The notes: generated from the letters alone by a model not told the origin. Counted from the stretch's first letter, positions 24,710 through 33,914 are shown. The stretch is DNA of 42,948 nucleotides from Lachnospiraceae bacterium (GCA_024695665.1 JAILHT010000013.1:1-42948); one strand, 5' to 3'. Numbers and translations are program-made.

Positions 24710-27124
24710 TTAGTCAACTTTCATTATCATTTCAAGTACTCTCTTTGCACATACCTCCATATCTGCTCTTGAGATAGCACCTTTTTCTTTTGCTTCAAGA
24801 ATTCTCTCAGGATAACCGCAACCCATCTTGACGTCGTTTCCGGCAGCAGTCTCAAGATAATGCTCTCCGTTTGTCCACCAGTCGGTTGTCACCATACCTT
24901 TGAATCCCCACTCATCTCTGAGGATATCCTCGAGGAGTTCTCTGTTCTCTGAACATCTCTGGCCGTTTACAAGGTTGTAGCTCGACATGATTGTCCACGG
25001 ATCTGCCTCTTTTACGCAGATTTCGAAAGCCTTGAGATAGATCTCTCTTGCGGCTCTCTCGGATACACGAGAATCGCTGTTCTTACGGTTTGTCTCCTTG
25101 TCGTTGAAGGCAAAATGCTTCATTGAAACAGCAATATGATTGCTCTGGATACCTTTTATCATTGCAGAAGCAAGTTTTCCGCAGAGATAAGGATCCTCTG
25201 AGTAATACTCAAAGTTTCTTCCGCAGAGCGGGCTTCTGTGAATATTGATGGCAGGTGTGAGCCATACGCCGAGGTTGTTTTCCTTGACTTCTTCACTTCC
25301 TGCGACACCGACTGCCTCAACAATCTCAGGATCCCAGGTGCAGGCGAGAAGTGAGGCTATTGGCCATGCTGTTGTGGTTACGCCTACGCCCGGAAGTACA
25401 CGAAGTCCTGCAGGACCATCTGCGGTGAGGACGTTAGGAATACCGTATTTTGTCTGTCCTCCGAAGCCGAAGGTGTTTGAAACACCGTTGTTTGGTGCAC
25501 CACCGAGAAGGTAGGCAACATCCTCATCGGAAAGCTGTGCGAGGAACTCGTCCATCGTAGCTCTTCCTTCATACACATCGATGAGCTTCTTTGTCTTATC
25601 CTCTGCACCCCAGAGCTTTGTCATAGGAACTGCGCGGGATGCAGGAGTATTTCCCTCACTCTCGACGGATGTCATATCATTAAGAACATTCTTTCTCTCA
25701 AAATGAGCCTTCTTTGGAAGTTCCTCATAAGAACCGTCAGAGAGCATTCTCTTTGCGAGATCGCTAGGGGCGATTTTCTCGGAGAGCTGTTCAACAACAG
25801 TATCATTAGCAACATTGAATACAAAATCTATCTTAGCGGCGTCAACCGAAGAATTTCCGATGTAGAAACTGTAATCGCCGGCTTCAAGAACGTAAGCGGA
25901 TTTGCAAACTTTTCCGAGATCGTCATAGCTTGCGAGCTGATCTTTCATTACGCAAAGAACAAGTCTCTGTGTCTCGCCCGGCTGTAAAAGTCTGGTCTTT
26001 GCAAAAGCTCCGAGCTCTCTGCTTGGCTTTCCGAGTTTTCCCTGCGGAGCGGAATAGTACATCTGGATGACTTCCTTACCTGCGCATTTTCCGATGTTTG
26101 TGACATCGACATAGGAAGTTACGGCCTTCTCGCACTCTACAGTCTTCACAACTACAGAGTCGAACTTAGTGTAGGAGAGTCCGAATCCGAACGGATAGTT
26201 GACTTTTTTGTCTGCACCCGGGATTGTGAGGAAATAACGATATCCCACATAAATATCATCCGTGTAATCAACATGATCAAAAGCTTCGTGGAAGTTGTAT
26301 GTGGATGGATAATCGTCAAGCTCCTTGGCGTAGGTATCATTCAATTTACCAGAAGGATTGCCTAATCCGAAGAGAAGTTCTGCGGTTGCAAGACCACCTT
26401 CCATACCGCCCTGCCATGCCATGAGCACAGACTGAATCTTGTCGTTCTCCTTGAACCAGCAGGAATCTACCATTCCACCGACGTTCATGACAACGATTAC
26501 CTTGTCAAAATTTTCTGTGACAGCTTTAACCATTGCGGTCTCAGCGTTTGTCAGATAGAAATCACCTCTCTCAAATATAGACTTTGAAAGGTTTGCAAAC
26601 TCAAGCTCCTGCGGCCAGATGTTCTTGTTGTTAGGATCTATAACAGTATTTCTGTCCCAGCCTTCACCTGAGAAACGGCTGATTGAGATTATAGCTGTAT
26701 CGGTGAATGCGGCAGCCTTCTTTAAGAGATCTGCAGGAACCTCAGGCTCTCTTGTCATACCTGCCTGCATTCCGTCGGCATACTGCTTATTTACATTGTC
26801 ACGATAAAAATCGCAGAGTTCCTCAAAGACTGAAACCTTGTCCTTCAAAAGCTTCATACCGTCATAGAGGTTATGAACATAGGAAACGATGACATCACCG
26901 CTTCCGCCACCGCCTTTTACGTAGTCGAAAGTTCCCTTACCGAAAAGAGCAACCTTTGTGCCCTTCTTTAAAGGAAGAACATCGTTGTCGTTTTTCAGAA
27001 GGACCATTCCTTCTTTTGCGGCATTCTTTGATAATTCAATGTGCTCCTTTGAGGCTGTAACTCGCTGTCCGTCCTCACCGAGAGGAAGACTTGGGAGAAA
27101 ATTGAATCTTGTCCATTTGTTCAT
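24710..27124 (-). CDS. Glycoside hydrolase family 3 beta-glucosidase, domain-inverted form
   Basis: An 804-residue enzyme hydrolysing beta-glucosides or xylosides. The domain order is swapped: the GH3 C-terminal alpha/beta domain comes first (about 30-300, with GMVLLKNDNDVLPLKKG), then a fibronectin III-like domain (about 350-440), then the GH3 N-terminal catalytic barrel (about 530-804: LTADGPAGLR, GRNFEYYSEDPYLCGKLA, SMKHFAFND). The likely nucleophile is Asp748 in GMVTTDWW. This inverted arrangement is known from rumen Butyrivibrio and Ruminococcus glucosidases. No signal peptide, so it probably acts in the cytosol on imported oligosaccharides. TAAGGAAAGTGAGGG precedes the ATG. No transporter is adjacent. 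Confidence 0.92.
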   Translation of the reverse strand: MNKWTRFNFLPSLPLGEDGQRVTASKEHIELSKNAAKEGMVLLKNDNDVLPLKKGTKVALFGKGTFDYVKGGGGSGDVIVSYVHNLYDGMKLLKDKVSVFEELCDFYRDNVNKQYADGMQAGMTREPEVPADLLKKAAAFTDTAIISISRFSGEGWDRNTVIDPNNKNIWPQELEFANLSKSIFERGDFYLTNAETAMVKAVTENFDKVIVVMNVGGMVDSCWFKENDKIQSVLMAWQGGMEGGLATAELLFGLGNPSGKLNDTYAKELDDYPSTYNFHEAFDHVDYTDDIYVGYRYFLTIPGADKKVNYPFGFGLSYTKFDSVVVKTVECEKAVTSYVDVTNIGKCAGKEVIQMYYSAPQGKLGKPSRELGAFAKTRLLQPGETQRLVLCVMKDQLASYDDLGKVCKSAYVLEAGDYSFYIGNSSVDAAKIDFVFNVANDTVVEQLSEKIAPSDLAKRMLSDGSYEELPKKAHFERKNVLNDMTSVESEGNTPASRAVPMTKLWGAEDKTKKLIDVYEGRATMDEFLAQLSDEDVAYLLGGAPNNGVSNTFGFGGQTKYGIPNVLTADGPAGLRVLPGVGVTTTAWPIASLLACTWDPEIVEAVGVAGSEEVKENNLGVWLTPAINIHRSPLCGRNFEYYSEDPYLCGKLASAMIKGIQSNHIAVSMKHFAFNDKETNRKNSDSRVSERAAREIYLKAFEICVKEADPWTIMSSYNLVNGQRCSENRELLEDILRDEWGFKGMVTTDWWTNGEHYLETAAGNDVKMGCGYPERILEAKEKGAISRADMEVCAKRVLEMIMKVD

Positions 27125-27162
27125 TAAAAAACCCTCACTTTCCTTATATAGATATATTATTG

Positions 27163-27192
27163 AAATCGCGAAGTGTTTATAAAACGCGATTT
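27163..27192. promoter_or_regulatory. Inverted repeat upstream of the glucosidase
   Basis: AAATCGCG (27163-27170) and CGCGATTT (27185-27192) form a perfect 8-bp inverted repeat around 14 bases, 38 bases upstream of the glucosidase start. It is either an operator for a sugar-responsive repressor or a leader hairpin. It does not match the usual CcpA/LacI consensus. Confidence 0.55.
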
Positions 27193-27380
27193 ACGTGCTG
27201 CGTTATAATTTTATCATAGAAGAAAATATATAGTTGAAATATATTGACGGAAAATAGAATGAATCTATCCTGGAAAAAATAAAAAATCCGTTCAAAAACG
27301 CAAAAATAAGCCAGACGAAGATTAAAAATAAGCAGAGCTTATCAAAAACCAAAAATATTAAACAATTTTAATAAATTTGA

Positions 27381-27408
27381 TTGACAATAGGTGGTCAGAT
27401 GTTATACT
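27381..27408 (+). promoter_or_regulatory. Promoter of the BMP transporter operon
   Basis: TTGACA (27381-27386), 16 bases, TATACT (27403-27408), with a TG one base before the -10. An AT-rich stretch (27355-27380) lies upstream as a possible UP element. Transcription would begin near 27415. Between 27193 and 27380 I see only a small hairpin, ATAAGC-AGA-GCTTAT (27328-27342), whose minus-strand copy has a T-tail. Confidence 0.75.
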
Positions 27409-27431
27409 TTAGACGCACAAGGTTTGTTGAC

Positions 27432-27479
27432 AAGAAGTCGTGTGCATTTAACTTTTTAAATGTGTGTGGCTTCTTTTTT
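27432..27479 (+). terminator. Intrinsic terminator inside the transporter 5' leader (attenuator)
   Basis: AAGAAGTCGTGTGCATTTAA pairs almost continuously (about 20 bp, several G-U) with TTAAATGTGTGTGGCTTCTT and ends in TTTTTT. It lies after the promoter at 27381 and 30 bases before the ATG. The upstream gene is divergent, so no rightward transcript except the transporter's own can use it. GCACA (27415-27419) could pair with TGTGC (27441-27445) in its left arm as a weak antiterminator. Confidence 0.75.
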
Positions 27480-27508
27480 ACCCAACAACATGAGGAGGAA
27501 AAAACAAA

Positions 27509-28783
27509 ATGAAAAAGAAAGCACTTAGTCTTGTACTTGCACTTTCAATGGTATCTGCACTTGTAGCAGGATGCGGAAGCACATCAGAGAGCGCTACAGA
27601 GGAAGCAGCAACAGAAGAGGCAACAACCGAGGAAGCAGCAACAGAGGAAGCTGCAGCAGAGGAAGGCGCTGAGACAACAACAGATGCATCAGCTATCAAA
27701 GTCGGAGTCATCTATGTAGGAGATGAGAACGAGGGATACACCGCAGCACATATGGACGGAATCGACGATATGGCTGAGGCACTCGGACTTTCAGAGGATC
27801 AGATCATCGAGAAGACAACAATCCCTGAGGATGAGTCTTGCTACGATGCAGCAGTTGACCTTGCTGAGCAGGGATGCAACCTTATATTCGGAACAAGCTT
27901 TGGTCATGAGTCATACCTCATTCAGGCAGCAACAGAGTATCCGGATGTTCAGTTCTTCCATGCAACAGGATATCAGGCAGCAACATCAGGACTTTCAAAT
28001 ATGCACAACTACTTCACAAAGATTTATGAAGCTCGTTATGTATCAGGTGTTGTAGCAGGTCTCAAGCTCAACGAGATGATTGCAAACGGAGACATCACAG
28101 AAGATGAAGCTCTTGTAGGATATGTAGGAGCTTATCCTTACGCAGAGGTTGTTTCAGGTTATACATCATTCTTCCTTGGAGTAAGAAGCATTTGTCCTTC
28201 AGCAACAATGGAAGTACAGTACACAAACAGCTGGGCAGATATGTCAGGCGAGAACGAAGTAGCTACAAAGCTTATCGAGGACGGATGTGTTCTTATAAGC
28301 CAGCATGCAGATACAACAGGTGCTCCTTCGGCTTGTGAAGCAGCAGGAGTTCCATGTGTAGGATACAACGTAGATATGACAACAGTTGCTCCAAACTGTG
28401 CACTTACATCAGCAGCTAACAACTGGGGAGCATATTACACACTCGCAGTTGAGAACTACTTGAACGGAGTTGAGAACCCAGTAGATTGGGCAGAAGGATA
28501 TGCAGACGGAACAGTTTACATCACACCGCTCAACGATGCAGCAATTGCTGAGGGAACAGCAGACAAGGTTGCAGAGGTTGAGGCAGGACTTGCAGACGGA
28601 AGCATCCACGTATTTGATACTTCAACATTTACTGTAAACGGATCTACTCTTGAGGAGCTTATCGAGAGCGGAGATGATTATGCAGCATATGCTGATGCTA
28701 CATCAGACGGATACTATCATGAGTCTGAGCTTGTATCTGCTCCATCATTCGATTTGAGAATCGACGGAATCACAGAGAAATAA
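27509..28783 (+). CDS. BMP-family ABC transporter substrate-binding lipoprotein
   Basis: A 424-residue lipoprotein of the Bmp/Med family, which binds nucleosides for a BmpA/YufNOPQ-type importer. The signal peptide ends in the lipobox LVAGC with lipidated Cys22. A low-complexity linker rich in Glu, Ala and Thr spans about 27-62. The binding domain starts IKVGVIYVGDENEGYT and contains GTSFGHESYLIQAATEYPDV. AGGAGG lies 10 bases before ATG 27509. The gene is first in an operon with an ATPase and two permeases, and is controlled by the leader terminator upstream. The nucleoside specificity is inferred from the family. Confidence 0.9.
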   Translation: MKKKALSLVLALSMVSALVAGCGSTSESATEEAATEEATTEEAATEEAAAEEGAETTTDASAIKVGVIYVGDENEGYTAAHMDGIDDMAEALGLSEDQIIEKTTIPEDESCYDAAVDLAEQGCNLIFGTSFGHESYLIQAATEYPDVQFFHATGYQAATSGLSNMHNYFTKIYEARYVSGVVAGLKLNEMIANGDITEDEALVGYVGAYPYAEVVSGYTSFFLGVRSICPSATMEVQYTNSWADMSGENEVATKLIEDGCVLISQHADTTGAPSACEAAGVPCVGYNVDMTTVAPNCALTSAANNWGAYYTLAVENYLNGVENPVDWAEGYADGTVYITPLNDAAIAEGTADKVAEVEAGLADGSIHVFDTSTFTVNGSTLEELIESGDDYAAYADATSDGYYHESELVSAPSFDLRIDGITEK

Positions 28784-28814
28784 AGTTCATAGATAAATCA
28801 TATATTCCAAACAG

Positions 28815-28843
28815 GCACGGAACTGATTATTTCAGTTCCGTGC
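28815..28843 (+). other. Strong hairpin between lipoprotein and ATPase genes
   Basis: GCACGGAACTGA (28815-28826) and TCAGTTCCGTGC (28832-28843) form a perfect 12-bp stem with a TTATT loop, but no T-tract follows (TTGCATCTAT). It likely stabilises the abundant lipoprotein mRNA or ends part of the transcripts, lowering expression of the membrane genes. Confidence 0.7.
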
Positions 28844-28913
28844 TTGCATCTATAAGAACTTTAATATAATCTTAAAACGTACAAAAACTTTATTTTATTT
28901 TTAGGAGGATGAA

Positions 28914-30452
28914 GTGGGAGAAGTCAATGCGATAGAGCTGAAAGGCGTCACAAAGCGTTTCGGAGAAGTTGTTGCCAACGACAACATTAATATGACCTTG
29001 AGAAAGGGAGAGATCCTTTCAATCTTGGGGGAAAACGGAAGCGGAAAAACCACACTTATGAATATGCTTTCCGGAATATATTTTCCTGACGAGGGACAGA
29101 TATTCGTAAACGGAGAACAGGTGACGATAAGGTCACCGAAAGATGCGTTTTCGCTGGGAATCGGTATGATTCATCAGCACTTCAAACTTATAAACATACT
29201 CACGGCAGCCGAGAATATAATCCTTGGTCTTGAAGGCGCTCCGATACTCAAGATGGATGAGGTAAGAAAACAGGTTAACGACCTCACCGAGAGATACGGT
29301 TTTGATCTGAATCCGGATCAGAAGATATATGATATGTCTGTATCGGAAAAACAGACGGTAGAGATAATGAAGGTTCTCTACAGAGGAGCCGAGATACTTA
29401 TTCTCGATGAGCCTACTGCAGTTCTTACACCGCAGGAGACGGAAAAACTCTTTGCAGTGCTTAGAAACATGAGGGCAGCCGGAAAATCCATAATAATCAT
29501 CACTCACAAGCTCAACGAGGTGCTTGAGATATCTGACAGAGTTGCGGTACTCAGAAAAGGAACCTATGTCGATACCGTTGAGACAAAGGACGCGACAGTG
29601 GATTCTTTGACCGAGATGATGGTTGGAGAGAAGGTCACACTCGATATAGAGAGAACAGAGCCGGTATCTCCTAAAAAGAGAATCGAAGTTCGTGGCGTGA
29701 CAGTGAAAAATACTGAGGGTGTCACAGTGCTTAAAGATGCATCGTTCACTGCAAACAGCAATGAGATACTTGGAATTGCCGGAATCGCAGGAAGCGGTCA
29801 GAAGGAGCTTCTTGAGTCAATAGCGGGACTTCAGGTTATGGAACATGGAGAAGTTCTTTACTTCAGTCCTGAAGGCGTGACGGAAAAACTCTCCGAGAAG
29901 AAACCTGAGGAGATCAGAAGCCTCGGTGTCACTCTTTCATTTGTACCTGAGGACAGACTTGGAATGGGACTTGTCGGATCGATGGATTTGACCGACAATA
30001 TGATGCTTAGAAGTTATAAGGAAGGAAAGTCTGTGTTTGCAGACAGAAAACAGCCTAGAGATCTCGCTGAGGAGATAGTGGAAAAACTCGAGGTTGTCAC
30101 ACCGGGTGTGGATACTCCGGTAAGCAGACTTTCGGGAGGAAATGTACAGAAGATCCTCGTTGGACGTGAGATTGCATCACAGCCGAATGTGCTTATGGTC
30201 GCATATCCTGTAAGAGGACTCGACATAAATTCTTCCTATACTATATACAATCTTTTGAATGAGCAGAAAAATAAGGGTGTTGCAGTTATCTGCGTCGGCG
30301 AGGATCTCGATGTGCTCCTCGAACTTTGCGACAAGATAATGGTACTTAGCGCCGGTGAGGTAGTCGGCATTGAAGATGCGAGAACAACCACCAAAGAGAA
30401 ACTTGGTCTTATGATGACGGGTGGACATAAGGGAGGAAAGAAACATGAATAA
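28914..30452 (+). CDS. ABC transporter ATP-binding protein, nucleoside (YufO) type
   Basis: A 512-residue protein with two nucleotide-binding domains in tandem, as in sugar/nucleoside CUT2-like importers. The first has Walker A GENGSGKTT (39-47) and Walker B ILILDEPTAVLTP; its signature is the variant VSEKQTVEIMK. The second has the degenerate Walker A GIAGSGQKE, signature LSGGNVQKILVGREIA, and MVAYPVRGLDI where Asp-Glu is lost, so it is probably catalytically weak, as is usual here. The start is GTG 28914, 5 bases after AGGAGG; an ATG at 28909 is out of frame. It overlaps the permease start by 8 bases. Confidence 0.93.
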   Translation: MGEVNAIELKGVTKRFGEVVANDNINMTLRKGEILSILGENGSGKTTLMNMLSGIYFPDEGQIFVNGEQVTIRSPKDAFSLGIGMIHQHFKLINILTAAENIILGLEGAPILKMDEVRKQVNDLTERYGFDLNPDQKIYDMSVSEKQTVEIMKVLYRGAEILILDEPTAVLTPQETEKLFAVLRNMRAAGKSIIIITHKLNEVLEISDRVAVLRKGTYVDTVETKDATVDSLTEMMVGEKVTLDIERTEPVSPKKRIEVRGVTVKNTEGVTVLKDASFTANSNEILGIAGIAGSGQKELLESIAGLQVMEHGEVLYFSPEGVTEKLSEKKPEEIRSLGVTLSFVPEDRLGMGLVGSMDLTDNMMLRSYKEGKSVFADRKQPRDLAEEIVEKLEVVTPGVDTPVSRLSGGNVQKILVGREIASQPNVLMVAYPVRGLDINSSYTIYNLLNEQKNKGVAVICVGEDLDVLLELCDKIMVLSAGEVVGIEDARTTTKEKLGLMMTGGHKGGKKHE

Positions 30453-31536
30453 CAAAGAGCCGTTTGTCCGTATGTCAAAAAGGGACGGAATAAGTTTTGG
30501 CAAAGCCTGGGAGATCAGACTTGGTGCCGTTATTCTTTCCTTAATAGTATGTGCGCTTGTCATAGTGCTTATCACGGGACAGAATCCGATAGATGTCTAT
30601 AAGGGAATTGTAGACGGAGCGGTCGGAACAAACCGAAGAGCGTGGGTTACAATCAGGGAGACAGTGGTTCTTCTCCTTGTGGCAATAGGACTTACACCCG
30701 CTTTTAAAATGAAGTTTTGGAACATAGGAGCCGAGGGACAGATTCTTATGGGCGGAGTTGCCGCTGCGGCTTTTATGATTTATTTTTCAGAGAGCATGCC
30801 AAACTGGCTTTTGCTCATAGTAACCTTTGTTGCCAGTGCAATTGCAGGTCTCCTCTGGGGACTTCTTCCGGCGATCTTTAAAGCATATTTCAACACAAAT
30901 GAGACCTTGTTTACACTTATGTTGAACTATGTTGCCATGCAGATAGTTACATTCTGTATCGTTTTCTGGGAGAATCCAACCGGATCGAACACGGTCGGAA
31001 TCATAAATTCGGCAACACAGAAAGGATGGTTCCCTTCAATATTCGGAAATGCTTATGTGCTCAATGTTATCCTTGTTGCGCTTGTCACAATAGGAGTGTA
31101 CATCTACATGAAGTACACAAAGCAGGGATATGAGATATCAGTAGTAGGTGAGAGCCAGAATACGGCAAGATATGCCGGAATCGATGTGAAGAGAGTTATC
31201 ATCAGAACAATGATGATATCCGGGGCGATATGTGGATTCGCAGGAGCGCTCATAGTAAACGGATCGAGCCATACGATATCGACAAGTATTGCAGGCGGAA
31301 GAGGATTTACCGCAATCATAGTTGCCTGGATGTCAAAGTTCAATCCGGTTGCCATGGTCATCGTTTCACTCTTCCTGGTATTCATGCAGCAGGGATCTAT
31401 ACAGATCGCTTCCCAGTTCGGACTTAATGAAAATGCATCGGATATAATAACGGGAATATTGCTTTTCTTCCTTATTGGATGTGAGTTTTTTGTAAATTAT
31501 AAACTTGAGTTCAGAAAGAACAAGAAGGAGGATTAG
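30445..31536 (+). CDS. ABC transporter permease, nucleoside (YufP) type
   Basis: A 363-residue membrane protein of the BPD_transp_2 family with about 8-10 helices. Characteristic segments: FKMKFWNIGAEGQILMGG, FNTNETLFTLMLNYVA, and YAGIDVKRVIIRTMMISGAICGFAGAL, the family's cytoplasmic coupling region. I start at ATG 30445 (GGGAGG 9 bases upstream), overlapping the ATPase stop by 8 bases, rather than at an earlier in-frame GTG-type start inside the ATPase gene. It pairs with the next gene to form the heterodimeric channel. Confidence 0.9.
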   Translation: MNNKEPFVRMSKRDGISFGKAWEIRLGAVILSLIVCALVIVLITGQNPIDVYKGIVDGAVGTNRRAWVTIRETVVLLLVAIGLTPAFKMKFWNIGAEGQILMGGVAAAAFMIYFSESMPNWLLLIVTFVASAIAGLLWGLLPAIFKAYFNTNETLFTLMLNYVAMQIVTFCIVFWENPTGSNTVGIINSATQKGWFPSIFGNAYVLNVILVALVTIGVYIYMKYTKQGYEISVVGESQNTARYAGIDVKRVIIRTMMISGAICGFAGALIVNGSSHTISTSIAGGRGFTAIIVAWMSKFNPVAMVIVSLFLVFMQQGSIQIASQFGLNENASDIITGILLFFLIGCEFFVNYKLEFRKNKKED

Positions 31537-31538
31537 TC

Positions 31539-32519
31539 ATGACACTGATTTTTACATTTATACAGAAAGCCATCGGCCAGGGAATTGCAATCCTCTTCGG
31601 AGCGACGGGTGAGATCATAACCGAGAAATCCGGAAACCTCAACCTCGGAGTACCGGGAATAATGTACATGGGCGGAATCGCAGGCCTTATGGGAGCATTC
31701 TTCTACGAGAACTCAACCGAGAATCCGATTCCAATCGTCGGAATGATCATTGCCATAATATGTTGCCTTTTGGCAAGTGCACTCGGAGGACTTTTGTACA
31801 GCTTCCTCACAATAACATTAAGAGTAAACCAGAACGTTGTGGGACTTTCTCTCACAACCTTCGGAACAGGTTTCGGAAACTTCTTCGGAGGTTCCATATC
31901 AAAGCTTGCCGGAGGAGTCGGACAGATATCCGTTATGACAACAGCAAGCGCCTTCCAGGCAAAGATACCTGGACTTTCAAAAATACCGGTGATCGGAGAT
32001 CTGTTGTTTTCCTACGGATTTTTGACATATATTGCGATCATCATATCGCTCTGTGCAACATTCTTTATAACAAAGACGAGAGCCGGACTCAATCTTCGTG
32101 CGGTTGGTGAGGATCCTGCAACAGCGGATGCTGCAGGAATAAATGTTTCAAAATACAAATATATCGCAACGGTAGTCGGAACATCGATAGCCGGACTCGG
32201 AGGACTTTATTTCGTTATGGAGTACCTTGGAGGAACATGGTCAAACAACGGATTCGGAGACAGAGGATGGCTTGCTGTAGCACTTGTAATTCTTGCACTT
32301 TGGAACCCGACAAACGCCATCTGGGGATCGCTTGTATTCGGTGGCCTTTACATCCTTTACATCTATATGCCGGGACTCACAAGAGCCACACAGGAGCTCT
32401 GCAAGATGCTCCCTTATGTTGTTACAATAATAGTGCTTATAATTACAAGCAGAAGAAACAAGCCTGAGAATCAGAGCCCTGGAAGCCTGGGAAATGCATA
32501 CTTCAGGGAAGAGCGTTAG
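31539..32519 (+). CDS. ABC transporter permease, nucleoside (YufQ) type
   Basis: A 326-residue membrane protein of the BPD_transp_2 family. It shows LFGATGEIITEKSGNLNLGVPGIMYMGG (residues 17-44, key GEIITEKSG-NLG), TLRVNQNVVGLSLTTFGTG and LRAVGEDPATADAAGINVSKYK, the coupling-helix region. It lies 2 bases after the first permease with AAGGAGG upstream, and is the last gene of the importer operon. A terminator follows at 32591. Confidence 0.9.
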   Translation: MTLIFTFIQKAIGQGIAILFGATGEIITEKSGNLNLGVPGIMYMGGIAGLMGAFFYENSTENPIPIVGMIIAIICCLLASALGGLLYSFLTITLRVNQNVVGLSLTTFGTGFGNFFGGSISKLAGGVGQISVMTTASAFQAKIPGLSKIPVIGDLLFSYGFLTYIAIIISLCATFFITKTRAGLNLRAVGEDPATADAAGINVSKYKYIATVVGTSIAGLGGLYFVMEYLGGTWSNNGFGDRGWLAVALVILALWNPTNAIWGSLVFGGLYILYIYMPGLTRATQELCKMLPYVVTIIVLIITSRRNKPENQSPGSLGNAYFREER

Positions 32520-32590
32520 AAATCGCAAGTAAAAAATGTCCAAAGGAAATATATAAAGAGAATAAGGGACATAAATATAGAGAAAAAAAT

Positions 32591-32629
32591 AAGGACTTCT
32601 TTCATTATATAATGAAGGAAGTCCTTTTT
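32591..32629. terminator. Terminator between transporter operon and fliD-like gene
   Basis: AAGGACTTC + TTCATTAT pairs with ATAATGAA + GAAGTCCTT, with one bulge per arm, followed by TTTTTA. A-run on the left makes it bidirectional. It overlaps the stop codon of the minus-strand gene. Confidence 0.85.
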
Positions 32630-33914
32630 ATGCGAATGTGTCGACCATCATTCCGGAATAAATGGATGATGCGTAAGGCGCTGCGAACGTTCTCACCGGA
32701 TTCTTGTATTCCACGATAAGTTTGTTCACATATTTTAAAGGATTGACAGATGCACTGTCAGCCTTTGCAGAGAGTGCGTTCTTAAACGAGTTGAGAACCG
32801 AGAAGCTCTCATTTCTGTTCTCTGAATCAAGCGCCTGTGAAAGAAGAGCCTTATCTATATCGAGATAACCATCTTCGCTTGCCACAAGACCTATGGACTC
32901 GAGCTCGTCTTTGAAAGAACCGGTCACACTCTTGAGCTCTGAGGTAAGCCTCTTTCCATCGAAATCGGTATATTCTTCCGAAGTCTTTAAGAAGCCGTTG
33001 TATGCGTTCACGAGTGAATTGATGTTGTCAGCTACAGCATCGACGCTTGTCTTCAAACCTACGGAAGTAGCTTCGCCTTCTTCACTTACGCCGTTTAATG
33101 TTACTTCAAAAGCATTTGCCACTGTAAATGTATTTGAGTGGCTTGAACGTTCAACACCGTTTAAGTTGAACTTGGAGTTCTCTGCAGGTGATGTAATATG
33201 ATGTATACCGAGAGTTTGCATTGCATCAATCGAACCACTTGTGGCACCCGGCTGAATATTGAAAAGATAATTCTCGTCTTTTGCCAAACCTGTCTGCTTT
33301 GATGTGATCTTAAGAGCACTCACTTCTCCTTCGGAGTTGACTATCTCAGCCTGTAGGCCTATACCCGAAGAATTGATAAGTCGTGAGAGTTTGTTCAAAA
33401 CGGACATATTGTTTTCGTTCTCGTTGACCGTATACTGGAATTCGTAAGATGAATTTGTAGTATCAAGATCAAATGTATAATCGCCGGGAACGAAATCGGT
33501 ATCGCTGCCATGCAGGTAATTACCGAGGTTTACCTGAGGGGAAGCGAGCTGCTTTACTTCTATATTGAAGTCTATAGAACTGCTGTCGCCTGAATCACCG
33601 ACATAATCCACGGAAACGAGATCCTCGTCTGTGGAATAAGGAACCTTTTTATTAAAGAAGCTGTCGAGATCTTCGCCGTTCTCATCCATAGAAGCGATGG
33701 CATGCTTAATACTTCTTGCATTTTCTTTAATGTTGATAACATGTTTCTGCAAGTTGTCATCATTCTTTATCTTGTAAAGAGGGGATTCTTTATTGACTTT
33801 TACGATATTGTTGTAGGCGGTACGCAGCTCGCTCTTCTTGTGTGAATCAAAGCGATTGCTGGAATTGCCGTACGTAGATAGATAAAAATTATAAGCGCTA
33901 TCGATAACTGCCAC
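32628..33914 (-). CDS. FliD-like flagellar filament capping protein
   Basis: A 428-residue protein resembling hook-associated protein 2. The first 90 residues form a helical leader (RFDSHKKSELRTAYNNIVKV); FliD-type beta domains follow (SIDFNIEVKQLASPQVNLG; GVERSSHSNTFTVANAFEVTLNGVS, residues about 254-278), then LVNAYNGFLKTSEEYTDFDG and the C-terminus PYASSIYSGMMVDTFA. Classical FliD has coiled-coil ends and guides flagellin polymerisation. The start is GTG at 33914, with GGAGGGG upstream. It is isolated from other flagellar genes in the window. A sigma-28-like promoter precedes it. Homology is fairly clear; whether it caps the main filament or is a specialised paralogue is open. Confidence 0.7.
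   Translation of the reverse strand: MAVIDSAYNFYLSTYGNSSNRFDSHKKSELRTAYNNIVKVNKESPLYKIKNDDNLQKHVINIKENARSIKHAIASMDENGEDLDSFFNKKVPYSTDEDLVSVDYVGDSGDSSSIDFNIEVKQLASPQVNLGNYLHGSDTDFVPGDYTFDLDTTNSSYEFQYTVNENENNMSVLNKLSRLINSSGIGLQAEIVNSEGEVSALKITSKQTGLAKDENYLFNIQPGATSGSIDAMQTLGIHHITSPAENSKFNLNGVERSSHSNTFTVANAFEVTLNGVSEEGEATSVGLKTSVDAVADNINSLVNAYNGFLKTSEEYTDFDGKRLTSELKSVTGSFKDELESIGLVASEDGYLDIDKALLSQALDSENRNESFSVLNSFKNALSAKADSASVNPLKYVNKLIVEYKNPVRTFAAPYASSIYSGMMVDTFA

Noticed and set aside
25245..25514. Plus-strand frames opposite the GH3 gene
   Set aside because: All are antisense to a clear 804-codon glucosidase and carry no motifs.
27391..27402. FadR/GntR operator TGGTCAGA within the transporter promoter
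   Set aside because: Only one half-site matches (TGGT); the second half ACCA is missing.
27193..27508. Purine riboswitch ahead of the nucleoside transporter
   Set aside because: The conserved loop and junction elements of the aptamer (TATA, TTTCTACC-type and TGACTA-type strings) are absent; only a promoter and terminator are evident.
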